From Lysinibacillus capsici (lineage in GTDB: Bacteria > Bacillota > Bacilli > Bacillales_A > Planococcaceae), in assembly GCF_003367505.1 (NCBI RefSeq), contig NZ_PXXX01000012.1:1-64000 (forward strand): a DNA stretch of 64,000 bases. The letters are read 5' to 3'. Shown here piece after piece: positions 1 through 8,894 of this stretch. Each line of letters opens with the position of its first letter. Within the stretch, counting starts at the first letter, position 1. Made by a program: the position numbers and the translations under genes. The notes under the pieces were generated by a model, which was given only the letters and a program-made list of their open reading frames with translations, had not been told where the DNA came from and searched no databases.

Positions 1-81
1 TCTTATAGGGTACAGTTTAATAGGAACGTGTCTTTTTCTTTTAAAGAGTTGAATAGCATTCATTTTTCAAAGGGGGATTGA

Positions 82-585
82 ATGAAGAAGTATATAAAAG
101 GTTTAGTACCTTGCATTTATTTGATGTTGTCGTTCTTTGTACTATCTGGCTGCAATGCTCAAAAAAGTGGTAATACTTATTATTTATTATTGATGGGTGA
201 AAGTGAAAGCTGGAATCTAACTGGGTATGAAATTGTTATAACACCAGAAGACTTTAAAGCAGGATTTGGGACCTTAAAAATGAAAAACGTCAATACGTAT
301 ATGACAGATTTCTTCCACTTTGAAACGCATGTGGTTATCGAGAGTGATGATTCAGTCGTTCATACTGATTCAGTTACTGGTGAGACGAATATAGCAGAAT
401 ATACAACTGGTGCTATTGCAGGGCCATACATCAATAAAAATGGTGACTTTATTACACTGAAAGATATACATGAGATTTATGTGATCGTTGAATGGTGGGA
501 TACTAGTAAGAACGAAAGTATAAAAGAAAGAATAGATTTATTTAACAAATCGAAAAAAGAACAGTCCTTCTTGAACGAACTATAG
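82..585 (+). CDS. Predicted lipoprotein, unknown function
   Basis: Unrecognised 167-residue protein. A basic N-terminus and hydrophobic stretch end in the lipobox LSGC, so Cys24 is the likely lipidated residue and the remaining ~143 mostly polar residues should sit outside the cytoplasmic membrane. An AAGGGGGA ribosome site lies just before the ATG. It appears to be a single-gene unit: a good intrinsic terminator follows, and upstream context is outside the window. I could not assign a family; the lipoprotein call rests on the lipobox alone. Confidence 0.8.
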   Translation: MKKYIKGLVPCIYLMLSFFVLSGCNAQKSGNTYYLLLMGESESWNLTGYEIVITPEDFKAGFGTLKMKNVNTYMTDFFHFETHVVIESDDSVVHTDSVTGETNIAEYTTGAIAGPYINKNGDFITLKDIHEIYVIVEWWDTSKNESIKERIDLFNKSKKEQSFLNEL

Positions 586-610
586 GTAAAGTTGAATAAC
601 GATCTCCTCG

Positions 611-646
611 GACGCTTTTCTGAAATAATAGGAAAGCGTCTTTCTT
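611..646 (+). terminator. Intrinsic terminator after the lipoprotein gene
   Basis: Inverted repeat GACGCTTT / AAAGCGTC separated by a short loop and followed by TTTCTT. It closes the lipoprotein transcript before the sigma factor gene. Confidence 0.75.
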
Positions 647-827
647 CATGAAAAGGGCCATTATCAGTAAGCCCATCTAATACATAGGTACTGTTGCATC
701 ATCTAGAAGTGCATTGCATACTACTGCAATCTTGATAAAAAGGCTATTCTAAAATATTTCCAGGAGATTGAACAATTTTTTAGAATACTAGCGTCTAAGT
801 AGTAGATTGAAACGAGGTGAGTTGTTG

Positions 828-1325
828 TTGGAACAAATCGTAGAACAATATGGTGAATATTTGTATCATCTTAGCTATTTATATATGAAGGATTTTCAGC
901 TTGCAGAGGAGATTACACAGGACGTACTCATGAAGTACTTATTACATAAAGACGATTTTAGAAAAGATGCTTCATTGAAAACGTATTTAACCCGTATCGC
1001 TATTAATTGCTGTCACGATGAACTACGTAAACAAAAGAGAAAATCATTTATTTCAAAGCTTTTACCACTAGGTAGAACTGAACCCTCCGTAGAGCAAACA
1101 TATATAGCAACTGAAGATTTTGCAACTTTAAAGCAAATTGTCTTTGCATTACCACTTCATTATAGGGAAGTCATTGTACTGTTTTATTATGAAGAATTTG
1201 ATGTTTCTGAAATTGCTAGTTTATTAAACGTCTCACAAAACACCGTTCGTACAAGGATTCGTCGAGCGAGAGAATTGTTGAAAACAAATCCGGAACTGGA
1301 GGCAATATTTTATGAAGGAATTTAA
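828..1325 (+). CDS. ECF-type RNA polymerase sigma factor
   Basis: Group IV (ECF) sigma factor of about 165 residues that would redirect RNA polymerase to stress or envelope promoters. Sigma region 2 is seen in the first half (helix with LAEEITQDVLMKYL, then TYLTRIAINCCHDELRK). Region 4 with its helix-turn-helix is at the C-terminus (VSEIASLLNVSQNTVRTRI). A TTG start at 828 is preferred because GAGGTGA sits 7 bases before it; a TTG at 807 gives a longer frame with no ribosome site. The last 14 bases overlap the next gene, a membrane protein, the usual sigma/anti-sigma arrangement. The subfamily was not determined. Confidence 0.9.
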   Translation: MEQIVEQYGEYLYHLSYLYMKDFQLAEEITQDVLMKYLLHKDDFRKDASLKTYLTRIAINCCHDELRKQKRKSFISKLLPLGRTEPSVEQTYIATEDFATLKQIVFALPLHYREVIVLFYYEEFDVSEIASLLNVSQNTVRTRIRRARELLKTNPELEAIFYEGI

Positions 1326-2427
1326 AGACAAGCTAAAAGAAGAATTGCGACAAGATGCCCCATTTACAAACGACATCAAGCAACGTATATTGCAAAAGAA
1401 ACCCATAAAAAGAAAGTTTAACTGGCAGGTTGTCACCGTATCTATTGCAGCTTGTTTCATTATTGGGTTAATGCTATTCGTTGAGTTTTCTCAAAAGAAT
1501 AACCTACAAACCGCAAGTCAGCAAAATGAGCTACTACCGATTGTCAATGATGTTTCTTCGTTAGACATCATTCAACCTAAATATGCCCATCTACTTGGAA
1601 AACAATGGATGCTGCATTTTTTACCCATGATTATCGATAAGGAAGCCCCTATTACGTATGGAGATTATATTGCTTTTTATGGAACGGATGGGCTTGTCGT
1701 TTCAACTGTATTAGGATTAGGGAATGATCATGTAACAATGAAGCAAGGGCAAATTTTAGTAGAGGATACCCCATTAAAAGTACATGGATTAAATGAGCAA
1801 ATAAAAAAAGAGGAAATTAATGACCCATTTAAGAATCCTTACTTTTTTCATAATTATGGAACAAGACCAGCGCCATTCAATGACAAATCGATTTCTGCGA
1901 AAGAAAAAGAAATGGTTGTTTATGACAGTGACGAAGGCCATACGATTATGAAAATTAGTGAGGGGCAATTAGTCGGTAAGGTCGTAGGCTTCCAAAATTT
2001 TGAGCTAACATTTGAATTGTCTGAACAGGAGCAGCAAGTTTTTGATGCCTTTAAAGCGGATTATAATATTGAAAAGTTAAAAAATATGACACCCCAAGCG
2101 ATTACTAAAATGTTTTTATTGAGTGATATTGAAAAAGATTATGAAACATATGAAGCATTGTTTACAACAAATAAGAACGAAGAAACAGAAAGTGTTCGAA
2201 GATATTATGAGAAAACGAAAATCGTACGTCAGGAGTTGTTTACAAAGGAAATAAATCGCCTTATTATTGCAAACCTCTTTGCTGGGCTAGAACATGCGGA
2301 GTTTGAGCAACAAACAGATACAACAGGGGTTGTGAAATTTATTTCACTTGAAGGACCAACAGAGCTAGGTATGGAGAAAAATGCCCAAGGAATTTGGCAG
2401 CCAGCCTTTAGTAGGGGAATTTATTAG
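1312..2427 (+). CDS. Probable membrane-bound anti-sigma factor
   Basis: 371-residue protein overlapping the upstream sigma gene by 14 bases, so probably translationally coupled. A short basic cytoplasmic segment (residues 1-42) precedes one transmembrane helix (about 43-61, VVTVSIAACFIIGLMLF), followed by a ~310-residue extracytoplasmic part. This is the topology of anti-sigma factors that hold an ECF sigma factor at the membrane. I see no zinc-binding HxxxCxxC anti-sigma motif in the short cytoplasmic part, so the assignment comes from position and topology rather than a recognised domain. GGAGG lies 9 bases upstream of the ATG. Confidence 0.7.
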   Translation: MKEFKDKLKEELRQDAPFTNDIKQRILQKKPIKRKFNWQVVTVSIAACFIIGLMLFVEFSQKNNLQTASQQNELLPIVNDVSSLDIIQPKYAHLLGKQWMLHFLPMIIDKEAPITYGDYIAFYGTDGLVVSTVLGLGNDHVTMKQGQILVEDTPLKVHGLNEQIKKEEINDPFKNPYFFHNYGTRPAPFNDKSISAKEKEMVVYDSDEGHTIMKISEGQLVGKVVGFQNFELTFELSEQEQQVFDAFKADYNIEKLKNMTPQAITKMFLLSDIEKDYETYEALFTTNKNEETESVRRYYEKTKIVRQELFTKEINRLIIANLFAGLEHAEFEQQTDTTGVVKFISLEGPTELGMEKNAQGIWQPAFSRGIY

Positions 2428-2489
2428 GTTTTTAGAAAGGACATCAATTCTAATTGATAATTTTCACCAGTATCTTTATCTAACAATCG

Positions 2490-2520
2490 GACGCGTTTAT
2501 TTCGAAACGCGTCTTCTTTT
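2490..2520 (+). terminator. Intrinsic terminator after the anti-sigma gene
   Basis: Perfect stem GACGCGTTT / AAACGCGTC with a 6-base loop, followed by TTCTTTT. It ends the sigma/anti-sigma operon. Confidence 0.85.
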
Positions 2521-2646
2521 ATAGGTCATGTAGATTGAATAAAGAGCAGGATAGTTTAACGATATAGGTGGATTTTTATGGTAAAATATTTAGTGGAATG
2601 TATTTTTGGGGAGAATAGTGAGTTTTAAGAAAAGGAGTGTTCAAAG

Positions 2647-3471
2647 TTGAAAAAAGTGTTCTCAGGAATTTTTCTTGGGGTGATTCTAATCATGACTTCG
2701 TCACCGGCATATGCAGCCGATTTTCAAATAAAAGTTGACGGTGTTACAATTGCATCTGATGTAAATCCAGAAGTTAAAAGTAATCGGACAATGGTTCCTT
2801 TACGTGTAATTAGTGAAAATTTAGGGGTAAATGTTGTATGGACGGATGCCCAAATCACCCTTACTAAAAACGACATACAGGTAACACTAAAACTTAATCG
2901 TAATCAAGTGGTGAAAAACGGTAAAACAGAACTGCTTGATGTAGAGCCATATATGAAGAATAATCGTACTTTTGTTCCGATGCGTTTTCTTGCCGAAACA
3001 TTTGGCAGCAATATCACTTACAAAAACGGTACAGTAACGGTTGAGACACAGCCTCTCTTTATTGATGGTATAAAAGTAAAAGCATTGCAATACGAATATC
3101 ATATGACATTAGGCGGAGTCGTACAGCAAATCAATGGGAATGGTTATAACGAAGCTATTTATAATACTTTTATAAAAAATAATGGAAGTAAAATCGAAGC
3201 ACCTACTTATAATCCTTGGAATTCTCATCCCATTCCAGTAGGAGACTATGATAAAAATGCGCAATTTGATTTTTTAGACCAAGACTCGAACAGTATCAAA
3301 CGGTTTGATATTTATTTTTCCACGGGGGACTTGGGCGGAGTTTTGGTGCATGATACTACTGCAAATCATTGGTATGTCTACAGTGATACCGCAAGACTGG
3401 GAATACTTCAATTAATTGATACAGCCTCGTTGAACGGCTTTGTGACGGTTATGAGTAATACAATTCCTTAA
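2647..3471 (+). CDS. Secreted protein with copper-amine-oxidase-type stalk domain
   Basis: 274 residues beginning with a signal peptide (MKKVFSGIFL..., likely cleavage after AYA near residue 23). The mature N-terminus carries the stalk domain typical of Firmicute surface proteins: two copies of the R-T-(M/F)-V-P-(L/M)-R pattern (NRTMVPLRVISENLG and NRTFVPMRFLAETFG) with hydrophobic beta segments between. The C-terminal ~130 residues are unrecognised. Despite the family name this domain does not imply copper or oxidase activity; it is a wall or surface module. Translation starts at TTG behind AAGGAGTG. A second stalk-domain protein is encoded at 59428-60036. Confidence 0.85.
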   Translation: MKKVFSGIFLGVILIMTSSPAYAADFQIKVDGVTIASDVNPEVKSNRTMVPLRVISENLGVNVVWTDAQITLTKNDIQVTLKLNRNQVVKNGKTELLDVEPYMKNNRTFVPMRFLAETFGSNITYKNGTVTVETQPLFIDGIKVKALQYEYHMTLGGVVQQINGNGYNEAIYNTFIKNNGSKIEAPTYNPWNSHPIPVGDYDKNAQFDFLDQDSNSIKRFDIYFSTGDLGGVLVHDTTANHWYVYSDTARLGILQLIDTASLNGFVTVMSNTIP

Positions 3472-3618
3472 GGGGGATGATAGTGTTTTACTATTGTTTT
3501 AACGGACTTACTTTAATAAGGAGTAGAGCCTTTTTCTACTTAAACAACATTGCAACTTTGTTTGTACCATTACGCAGGTTTATATTTTCATGTTGTCAGA
3601 AGAAATGAGGTAATTTAT

Positions 3619-3936
3619 TTGGATGAATGGAAGAAAGTTGTACTTAGTTTACTCGAAATTATTGTAATTCTATCGATTGGTTTACTTTTCACAACTTATA
3701 TTTTAAGACCTATATACGAGAATTTTGGAATTCAATTTACAGGTGACGTATGGGTAAACTGGTTTGGATTATCGTATATTTTATTCGTCTTATACTCGTT
3801 GATTGTCGGTATTTTTATTTTTCAGGAAAGTAATATCTTTAAACAGCGACGTACATCAGTACTCTTTTGGCTCATTTTTATTGGTTCAAATTATGTAGTT
3901 TTTATTCCTTTTATAAAAGGTGAAAATCCATTCTAA
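3619..3936 (+). CDS. Small integral membrane protein, unknown
   Basis: 105-residue protein with three predicted transmembrane helices (about residues 8-28, 42-64 and 77-95). The TTG at 3619 is chosen because AATGAGG lies 8 bases before it; the longer frame from 3550 has no ribosome site and gives a non-hydrophobic extension. No family recognised. It is followed by a bidirectional terminator shared with the tiny gene on the opposite strand. Confidence 0.7.
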   Translation: MDEWKKVVLSLLEIIVILSIGLLFTTYILRPIYENFGIQFTGDVWVNWFGLSYILFVLYSLIVGIFIFQESNIFKQRRTSVLFWLIFIGSNYVVFIPFIKGENPF

Positions 3937-4005
3937 GACTTCTATATAGTTCATTATTTCAACAATGCCAAAATCTATTATCGACACAAAGTAGGATAAA
4001 AATCA

Positions 4006-4040
4006 AAAACTGCATCCATTTAGATGCAGTTTTATTTTTT
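4006..4040. terminator. Bidirectional terminator between convergent small genes
   Basis: Perfect 11-base stem AAAACTGCATC / GATGCAGTTTT, with T-rich sequence following it on the plus strand and the A-tract giving a T-tract on the minus strand. It lies between the plus-strand membrane gene and the minus-strand 35-codon gene, whose stop codon is inside the right arm. Confidence 0.85.
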
Positions 4041-4139
4041 TCTAATCAGTGTTTCACCAAGTGGGATTCCAACCACAACAACCAAAACAGTTAAAATTAA
4101 CAGTGCTCTAAAAATAAAATATGCAGCTTCATCAAACAT
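4032..4139 (-). CDS. 35-residue single-pass membrane microprotein
   Basis: Short open frame with an excellent ribosome site (GAAGGAGGG) before ATG. The product begins MFDEAAYFIFRALLILTV, forms one hydrophobic helix of about 22 residues and ends in basic RKK. Length, one helix and a charged tail fit the small membrane proteins common in Bacillales, but the function is unknown. It converges on the upstream membrane gene and shares its terminator. Confidence 0.6.
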   Translation of the reverse strand: MFDEAAYFIFRALLILTVLVVVVGIPLGETLIRKK

Positions 4140-4461
4140 CGTATCCCTCCTTCTTTTTTACAATACCTACCTCTTACTCCGAAAAAATTATGGTTGTGTT
4201 TTAATAATATAGTTTAAGCAAGGTACGTATGCAGTTTTTAAAAAATTTGTGGTCTTCAGACATTTCTTTAGTAAGGACTACGTCATGCTTCCTCTAAAGG
4301 GTCACTTTAATTCTTTAGAAAATGAAAGAATAAAAACTTTGTAATGATGCTATACAAGATCTTCAATCGTTATTTGCTAAAGAATGAGCTAAAGGTTAAT
4401 AATCCTTTACCCGAGATAATAAATAGTAAACGATACATAAGTAAATTTAATGGAGGTAATG
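4140..4461. other. Intergenic region, 320 bases
   Basis: Holds the leader of the minus-strand microprotein and the promoter region of the plus-strand hydrolase. I see no open frame with a ribosome site and no clear structured element. Confidence 0.5.
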
Positions 4462-4464
4462 ATG

Positions 4465-5565
4465 ATGAGGGTAGTGAAGAAAATAGCCAAGATGGCAGGA
4501 ATCCTTCTAGTTATACTGACTTTGTTTATGGGTATTGGATACGCTATTCTTGTGATTAATCCGTTAGGAAATAAACCAGGCAAGCCAGTTGCGGATATTG
4601 AAGACAAGGTGGAGATTTGGGGAGAAGAAGTGGCAGGTAATCATTCGGGAAGTAAGCTTGACGATATGAATATTAAGGGCAATCCTAACAGACTTTTGGC
4701 GACATTCAAATTTTCCACTGGCATTGTGGGAGAAGACTATAAAGACAATGAAGCGGCCATTGATACCTTTACCTATGTCCATGAAATTGAAGGGGGCTAT
4801 GAAAAATCAACCTATGAAGATGAGCCCTATCTGATTCCTTATACGGTAGCGAACAGTGACAGTGCCGTCATTATTATGCCAGGTGGTGGTTATGGCTTTA
4901 AGGAAATGGATGGAGGAACAGCGGAAGGAAAGGAAGTAGCTGCATCATTAAATAAAGCAGGTATTAATGCATTCGTTCTCCACTATCGTTCCAATCCCTA
5001 TGAGTGGCCTATTCCACAGCTAGATGTTCAGCGTGCCGTCCGATTTCTACGTTATCATGCCAATGATTATGGTCTCCATCCAGATCGAATTGGTTTAATA
5101 GGTTTTAGTGCTGGAGGCTATCAAACGGGTAGCTTTATTAACCTTATTCAGGGAGAAAATCTGTTTCCTGCTAGTTATCAGCCTGATGCCATTGATGCTG
5201 TTGATGATCAAGTAGCATCTGCTGCTATGATTTACCCTGCATTGACGTATCGCTATAATGTGCCCATGCTCTTTGCTTCTTTTAATGATGAAGATGTCAG
5301 AAATCCAGAAAAACGTGAAGAGCTCTTGCAGCAGACAGATTTATCTACGCATTTCAGAACAGCTCATATACCTCAGTTTATAGCTTATGGGACAAAGGAT
5401 TTAGCAATCGGGGTAAAAGGTCCACAGGAATATATCCAATCTGCACGAAACGCAGACGCGGATGTGACTGTGATAGTAGCAGAGGACCAGAATCATGGCT
5501 TTAAGCAGGAATACTATATGCGAGCGTATCTTGAATGGGTAAAGAAAATTTTTGCTTCTTTATAA
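4465..5565 (+). CDS. Membrane-anchored alpha/beta hydrolase, esterase-like
   Basis: About 366 residues. An N-terminal hydrophobic helix (about residues 9-28) is a membrane anchor or uncleaved signal. The rest is a BD-FAE/acetylxylan-esterase-type alpha/beta hydrolase: oxyanion-hole segment MPGGGYG, nucleophile elbow GFSAGG (Ser near residue 215), acidic residue in YGTKD, and catalytic His in NHGF near the C-terminus. Such enzymes hydrolyse carboxylic esters, including sugar acetates; the substrate here is unknown. GGAGGT lies 4 or 7 bases before ATG codons at 4462 and 4465; I take 4465. Monocistronic, with its own terminator. Confidence 0.85.
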   Translation: MRVVKKIAKMAGILLVILTLFMGIGYAILVINPLGNKPGKPVADIEDKVEIWGEEVAGNHSGSKLDDMNIKGNPNRLLATFKFSTGIVGEDYKDNEAAIDTFTYVHEIEGGYEKSTYEDEPYLIPYTVANSDSAVIIMPGGGYGFKEMDGGTAEGKEVAASLNKAGINAFVLHYRSNPYEWPIPQLDVQRAVRFLRYHANDYGLHPDRIGLIGFSAGGYQTGSFINLIQGENLFPASYQPDAIDAVDDQVASAAMIYPALTYRYNVPMLFASFNDEDVRNPEKREELLQQTDLSTHFRTAHIPQFIAYGTKDLAIGVKGPQEYIQSARNADADVTVIVAEDQNHGFKQEYYMRAYLEWVKKIFASL

Positions 5566-5647
5566 TTTGCTTAAGAGGTCAAAGATTTTAGTAAGTGCTA
5601 TTTTATATGGTTTAAAGTAAAATAGTAGTAAGGTATTTCACCATCAA

Positions 5648-5682
5648 CTCAACTAATCTGATTAGTTGAGTTTTATGTTTTT
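5648..5682 (+). terminator. Intrinsic terminator after the hydrolase gene
   Basis: Ten-base stem CTCAACTAAT / ATTAGTTGAG with a 3-base loop, followed by a T-rich tail. Confidence 0.85.
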
Positions 5683-5725
5683 ATAGAAAAGCTACTAAAA
5701 TATTGTAAAGAAGATGTGATGATAA

Positions 5726-7855
5726 ATGGGGAAAATTGCTATATTAGCAGAGAAACCATCTCAAGCAAGAGCATATGCAGACGCCTTTAAAGTGAAGCAA
5801 AAAGAGAAAACCTTTATTGAACTGGAACCTTGTGCTACTTTTCCTCATGGTGCAGTTATTACCTGGGCGGTTGGTCATCTTGTTGAATTAAAGGAGCCGA
5901 AAGAATATCAGAAGGAATGGGAGAAGTGGTCGCTTGCTTCATTACCGATCATTCCGCAAAAATTTGAAGATAAAGTGGTCTCTAAAATGTATCCACAATT
6001 CAATGCAGTCAAAAAAATCTTTAGTGATCCCCAAGTAACAATGATTTATAACTGCTGTGATAGTGAACGTGAGGGTTCAAATATCTTCTACTCCCTTTTG
6101 AAAATGACAAAAGTAAATAAGCCAGTTAAACGATTATGGATCAATTCATTAGAAGTGGAGGAAATCCGAAAAGGTTTTAATCATATGCAAGGTAATGAGC
6201 GTGATTTGCTTATGTACCAAGAAGCTAAAACGCGTCAAATTAGCGATTGGCTAGTGGGTATGAACTGTAGTCGCCTCTATACGCTACTGTTGCAGAAAAA
6301 GGGCTTCAAGGGCAGTATCTCCATCGGACGAGTACAATCGCCAACCGTCTATTTAATTTATAAAAGACAGCAGGAAATTGAACAGTTCAAGCCTGAAAAA
6401 TTTTATGAAATTGAAGGGGTATTTAAAGCTCAACATGGTGTATATAAAGGGAAGGCAAAGCTAAAGACAAAAGAGCGGGCTGAGGCAGTGCAGTTATTGC
6501 AACAGCATGGGATTGAACCGAATGATACAGGTCTCATTACAAGTGTCACGAACAAAACGAAGCGGATGGCACCGCCTAAACTACATGCGCTATCAACTTT
6601 ACAAGCGGCTGCCAATAAACGTTGGAAATACAGTCCATCACATGTGTTGAAACTTACGCAATCACTTTATGAGAAAAAGCTCGTTTCTTACCCACGTACC
6701 GATTCACAGCTCATTACACATAATGAGTTTGCTTATTTAAATGAATCATTAGGAAACTATCAGCAGCTCGTGGGAAAAGCATTTCAACCAATCAATAGAG
6801 GGAAGAACAAGCGCTATGTCGACAGTGCCAATGTTGGGGAGCACTATGCGATAATTCCAACGAAAAAAATACCGACCGCCAAAGCGTTGCAATCCATGAA
6901 TGCTGATGAACGAAATATTTATTTTGAAATCCTCAATACGACACTCGCTATGTTTCATCAGGATTATGAATACGATGAAAAAACGATTATCACGAATGTC
7001 AAAAATGTAGAGTTTAAAACAGTAGGGAAAACAGAGCTTGTCAAAGGCTGGAAAGAATTATTTTCAAATGAGACAGAGGTGCAGGCGCGTGAGGAGTCTT
7101 TACCTGTTGTCTTCCAAGATGAGCTGGTACAAAGTAAGATTGCTATACTAGAAGGCACGACAACACCTCCGAAGCCCTATACAGAAGGTCAACTCATTAC
7201 GATGATGAAAACCTGTGGTAAATCGGTTGAGGATGAAGAGGAAATCGAGGTGCTGAAATCGATTGAAGGGATTGGGACGGAAGCAACTCGAAGTGGCATT
7301 ATCGAGACGATTAAGAAGCATGGATTTATTGAAGTACGAAAAAATATCGTGAGCATTACACCGAAAGGTCAGCTTTTATGTCAGGCAATTGAAGGAACAT
7401 TACTGTCAAGTCCTTCCATGACGGCCAAATGGGAAATTTACTTACATAAAATTGGCCATGGGGAAGGCTCTGCTAAGCATTTTATTGAGAGCATAGGCAA
7501 GTTTATTCATCAACTAATAGCAGAGGTGCCTAAACAGTTAGAGTCACTGACAATTGAAGCAGAGCAGTTTAAACCAGCTGTGGTCAAAGATATTGCCATG
7601 TGCCCAGCATGCAAGGAAGGGAAAATAGGCTTGCGTAAAAGCTTTTACGGATGTTCGAATTATAAAAATGGTTGTAAGCAAACGTTCCCACAAAGGCTAT
7701 TAGGAAAAAAACTAACGGAAAAAAACATCCTTGATTTATGTAAGAGTGGGAAAACTGCTATGATGAAAGGCTTTAAATCAAAGAATGGCAAACAATTTAA
7801 TGCAGCCCTCCGTTTGGTAGAAGGAAAAATTGAATTTGAATTTAAAGAAAAGTAA
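5726..7855 (+). CDS. topB: DNA topoisomerase III (type IA)
   Basis: 709-residue type IA topoisomerase, which relaxes negative supercoils and decatenates DNA through a 5'-phosphotyrosyl intermediate. The TOPRIM domain is at the N-terminus (KIAILAEKPSQA, then the acidic DSEREG). The catalytic tyrosine is Tyr322 in SYPRTDSQ. The C-terminus keeps a four-cysteine zinc-ribbon-like segment (CPAC ... GC ... GC near residues 629-651). Length fits the Firmicute TopB family. The ATG is preceded by a modest GAAGATGTGA site. No partner gene; it lies between two terminators. Confidence 0.95.
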   Translation: MGKIAILAEKPSQARAYADAFKVKQKEKTFIELEPCATFPHGAVITWAVGHLVELKEPKEYQKEWEKWSLASLPIIPQKFEDKVVSKMYPQFNAVKKIFSDPQVTMIYNCCDSEREGSNIFYSLLKMTKVNKPVKRLWINSLEVEEIRKGFNHMQGNERDLLMYQEAKTRQISDWLVGMNCSRLYTLLLQKKGFKGSISIGRVQSPTVYLIYKRQQEIEQFKPEKFYEIEGVFKAQHGVYKGKAKLKTKERAEAVQLLQQHGIEPNDTGLITSVTNKTKRMAPPKLHALSTLQAAANKRWKYSPSHVLKLTQSLYEKKLVSYPRTDSQLITHNEFAYLNESLGNYQQLVGKAFQPINRGKNKRYVDSANVGEHYAIIPTKKIPTAKALQSMNADERNIYFEILNTTLAMFHQDYEYDEKTIITNVKNVEFKTVGKTELVKGWKELFSNETEVQAREESLPVVFQDELVQSKIAILEGTTTPPKPYTEGQLITMMKTCGKSVEDEEEIEVLKSIEGIGTEATRSGIIETIKKHGFIEVRKNIVSITPKGQLLCQAIEGTLLSSPSMTAKWEIYLHKIGHGEGSAKHFIESIGKFIHQLIAEVPKQLESLTIEAEQFKPAVVKDIAMCPACKEGKIGLRKSFYGCSNYKNGCKQTFPQRLLGKKLTEKNILDLCKSGKTAMMKGFKSKNGKQFNAALRLVEGKIEFEFKEK

Positions 7856-7890
7856 ATGCTGATAGTTTCAAAGGACTTCCAACATGAAAG

Positions 7891-7932
7891 TAGGATAGTG
7901 TGTTTGTATAGGACATGCTATCCTATTTTTAA
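7891..7932 (+). terminator. Intrinsic terminator after topB
   Basis: Stem TAGGATAG / CTATCCTA with an ~19-base loop that can fold further, followed by TTTTT. Confidence 0.65.
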
Positions 7933-7962
7933 GTAAATCAGTCACCTAAAAGGAGCGATGTA

Positions 7963-8808
7963 ATGACGACTATACAAGAAATTGGCAGCTTATGTCTGAC
8001 AGATAGTGATGGATACATTATTAATCAAGCAGATTGGAATAAAATCAACCCTATTTTTCTTGCTGTCATCAACGATGTGGTTCATACCTATCGCACCCTT
8101 CTCCAAGATGACTTACATAGCATTTATATAAGGGGATCGATTCCAAAGGGTATAGGTATTGAAGGAGTAGCTGACTTAGACACGATAGCGGTCACGAAGC
8201 ATAAGCCTAAAAAACAGCAGGTAAAGCGGATAAAAGAAGTAGAACAAGCGTTAACTCAAAACCATCATTGTGTAGATGGGATTGAGCTAAGTGTATTCGG
8301 CAAAGAAGATATTTTAAATACGACATCTTTTTCAATCATTAGTTTCATCCTCCAAACCCATAGTATATGTGTCTTTGGAGAGGATTTAATACCTCGATTA
8401 CCAAGATATAAAGCGAACGAGGCTTTAGCGAATGACCACCTTATTCATTTGCAGGGGCAAATAAAAAATGCCTGTGATGATCTTCAAGATAATTCGGATA
8501 GAGAGGATATTAAAGATTGTTGTAAGTGGATTATGAAAATTATAGTAAGAGCAGGGCTTGCACTTGTCATAACAAAGGAAAACACCTATACAAGGGATTT
8601 ATACCCCGCCTATAAACGGTTCTCAGAATATTTCCCTGACAAGGAAAGCGACATGAGAAGGGCACTTGAATATGCAATAACACCCATAATCGATACGAAC
8701 GTTTTGTTATTGTTTTTAAATGAATTTGGAACGTGGATGGTCAGTGAAGCGGAGAAATGGTTACAATTCTATAACCCTACTAGAGAATTAAACATGAAAA
8801 TCGTATAA
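7963..8808 (+). CDS. Nucleotidyltransferase-fold protein
   Basis: 281 residues with a DNA polymerase beta-like nucleotidyltransferase signature: RGSIPKG followed by the metal-binding pair in VADLDTIAV (Asp71 and Asp73). The family includes antibiotic nucleotidyltransferases (ANT) and house-keeping enzymes; the predominantly helical C-terminal half resembles that of such two-domain proteins, but the substrate cannot be read from sequence. AAAGGAGCG precedes the ATG. Single gene, terminated by a strong bidirectional hairpin. Confidence 0.8.
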   Translation: MTTIQEIGSLCLTDSDGYIINQADWNKINPIFLAVINDVVHTYRTLLQDDLHSIYIRGSIPKGIGIEGVADLDTIAVTKHKPKKQQVKRIKEVEQALTQNHHCVDGIELSVFGKEDILNTTSFSIISFILQTHSICVFGEDLIPRLPRYKANEALANDHLIHLQGQIKNACDDLQDNSDREDIKDCCKWIMKIIVRAGLALVITKENTYTRDLYPAYKRFSEYFPDKESDMRRALEYAITPIIDTNVLLLFLNEFGTWMVSEAEKWLQFYNPTRELNMKIV

Positions 8809-8826
8809 CTTTCGAGACAAATAGAG

Positions 8827-8867
8827 AAAGGTAATCACATTTGCGTTGTGATTACCTTTTGTTTTTG
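8827..8867. terminator. Bidirectional terminator
   Basis: Thirteen-base stem AAAGGTAATCACA / TGTGATTACCTTT with a 7-base loop and T-rich flank. It separates the plus-strand nucleotidyltransferase from the convergent minus-strand TetR gene. Confidence 0.9.
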
Positions 8868-8894
8868 TTGTTAATTGAAATTTGGTGTTCTGCT

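Noticed and set aside
4344-4559. 71-codon frame before the hydrolase
   Set aside because: Overlaps the hydrolase start in another frame and lacks a ribosome site.
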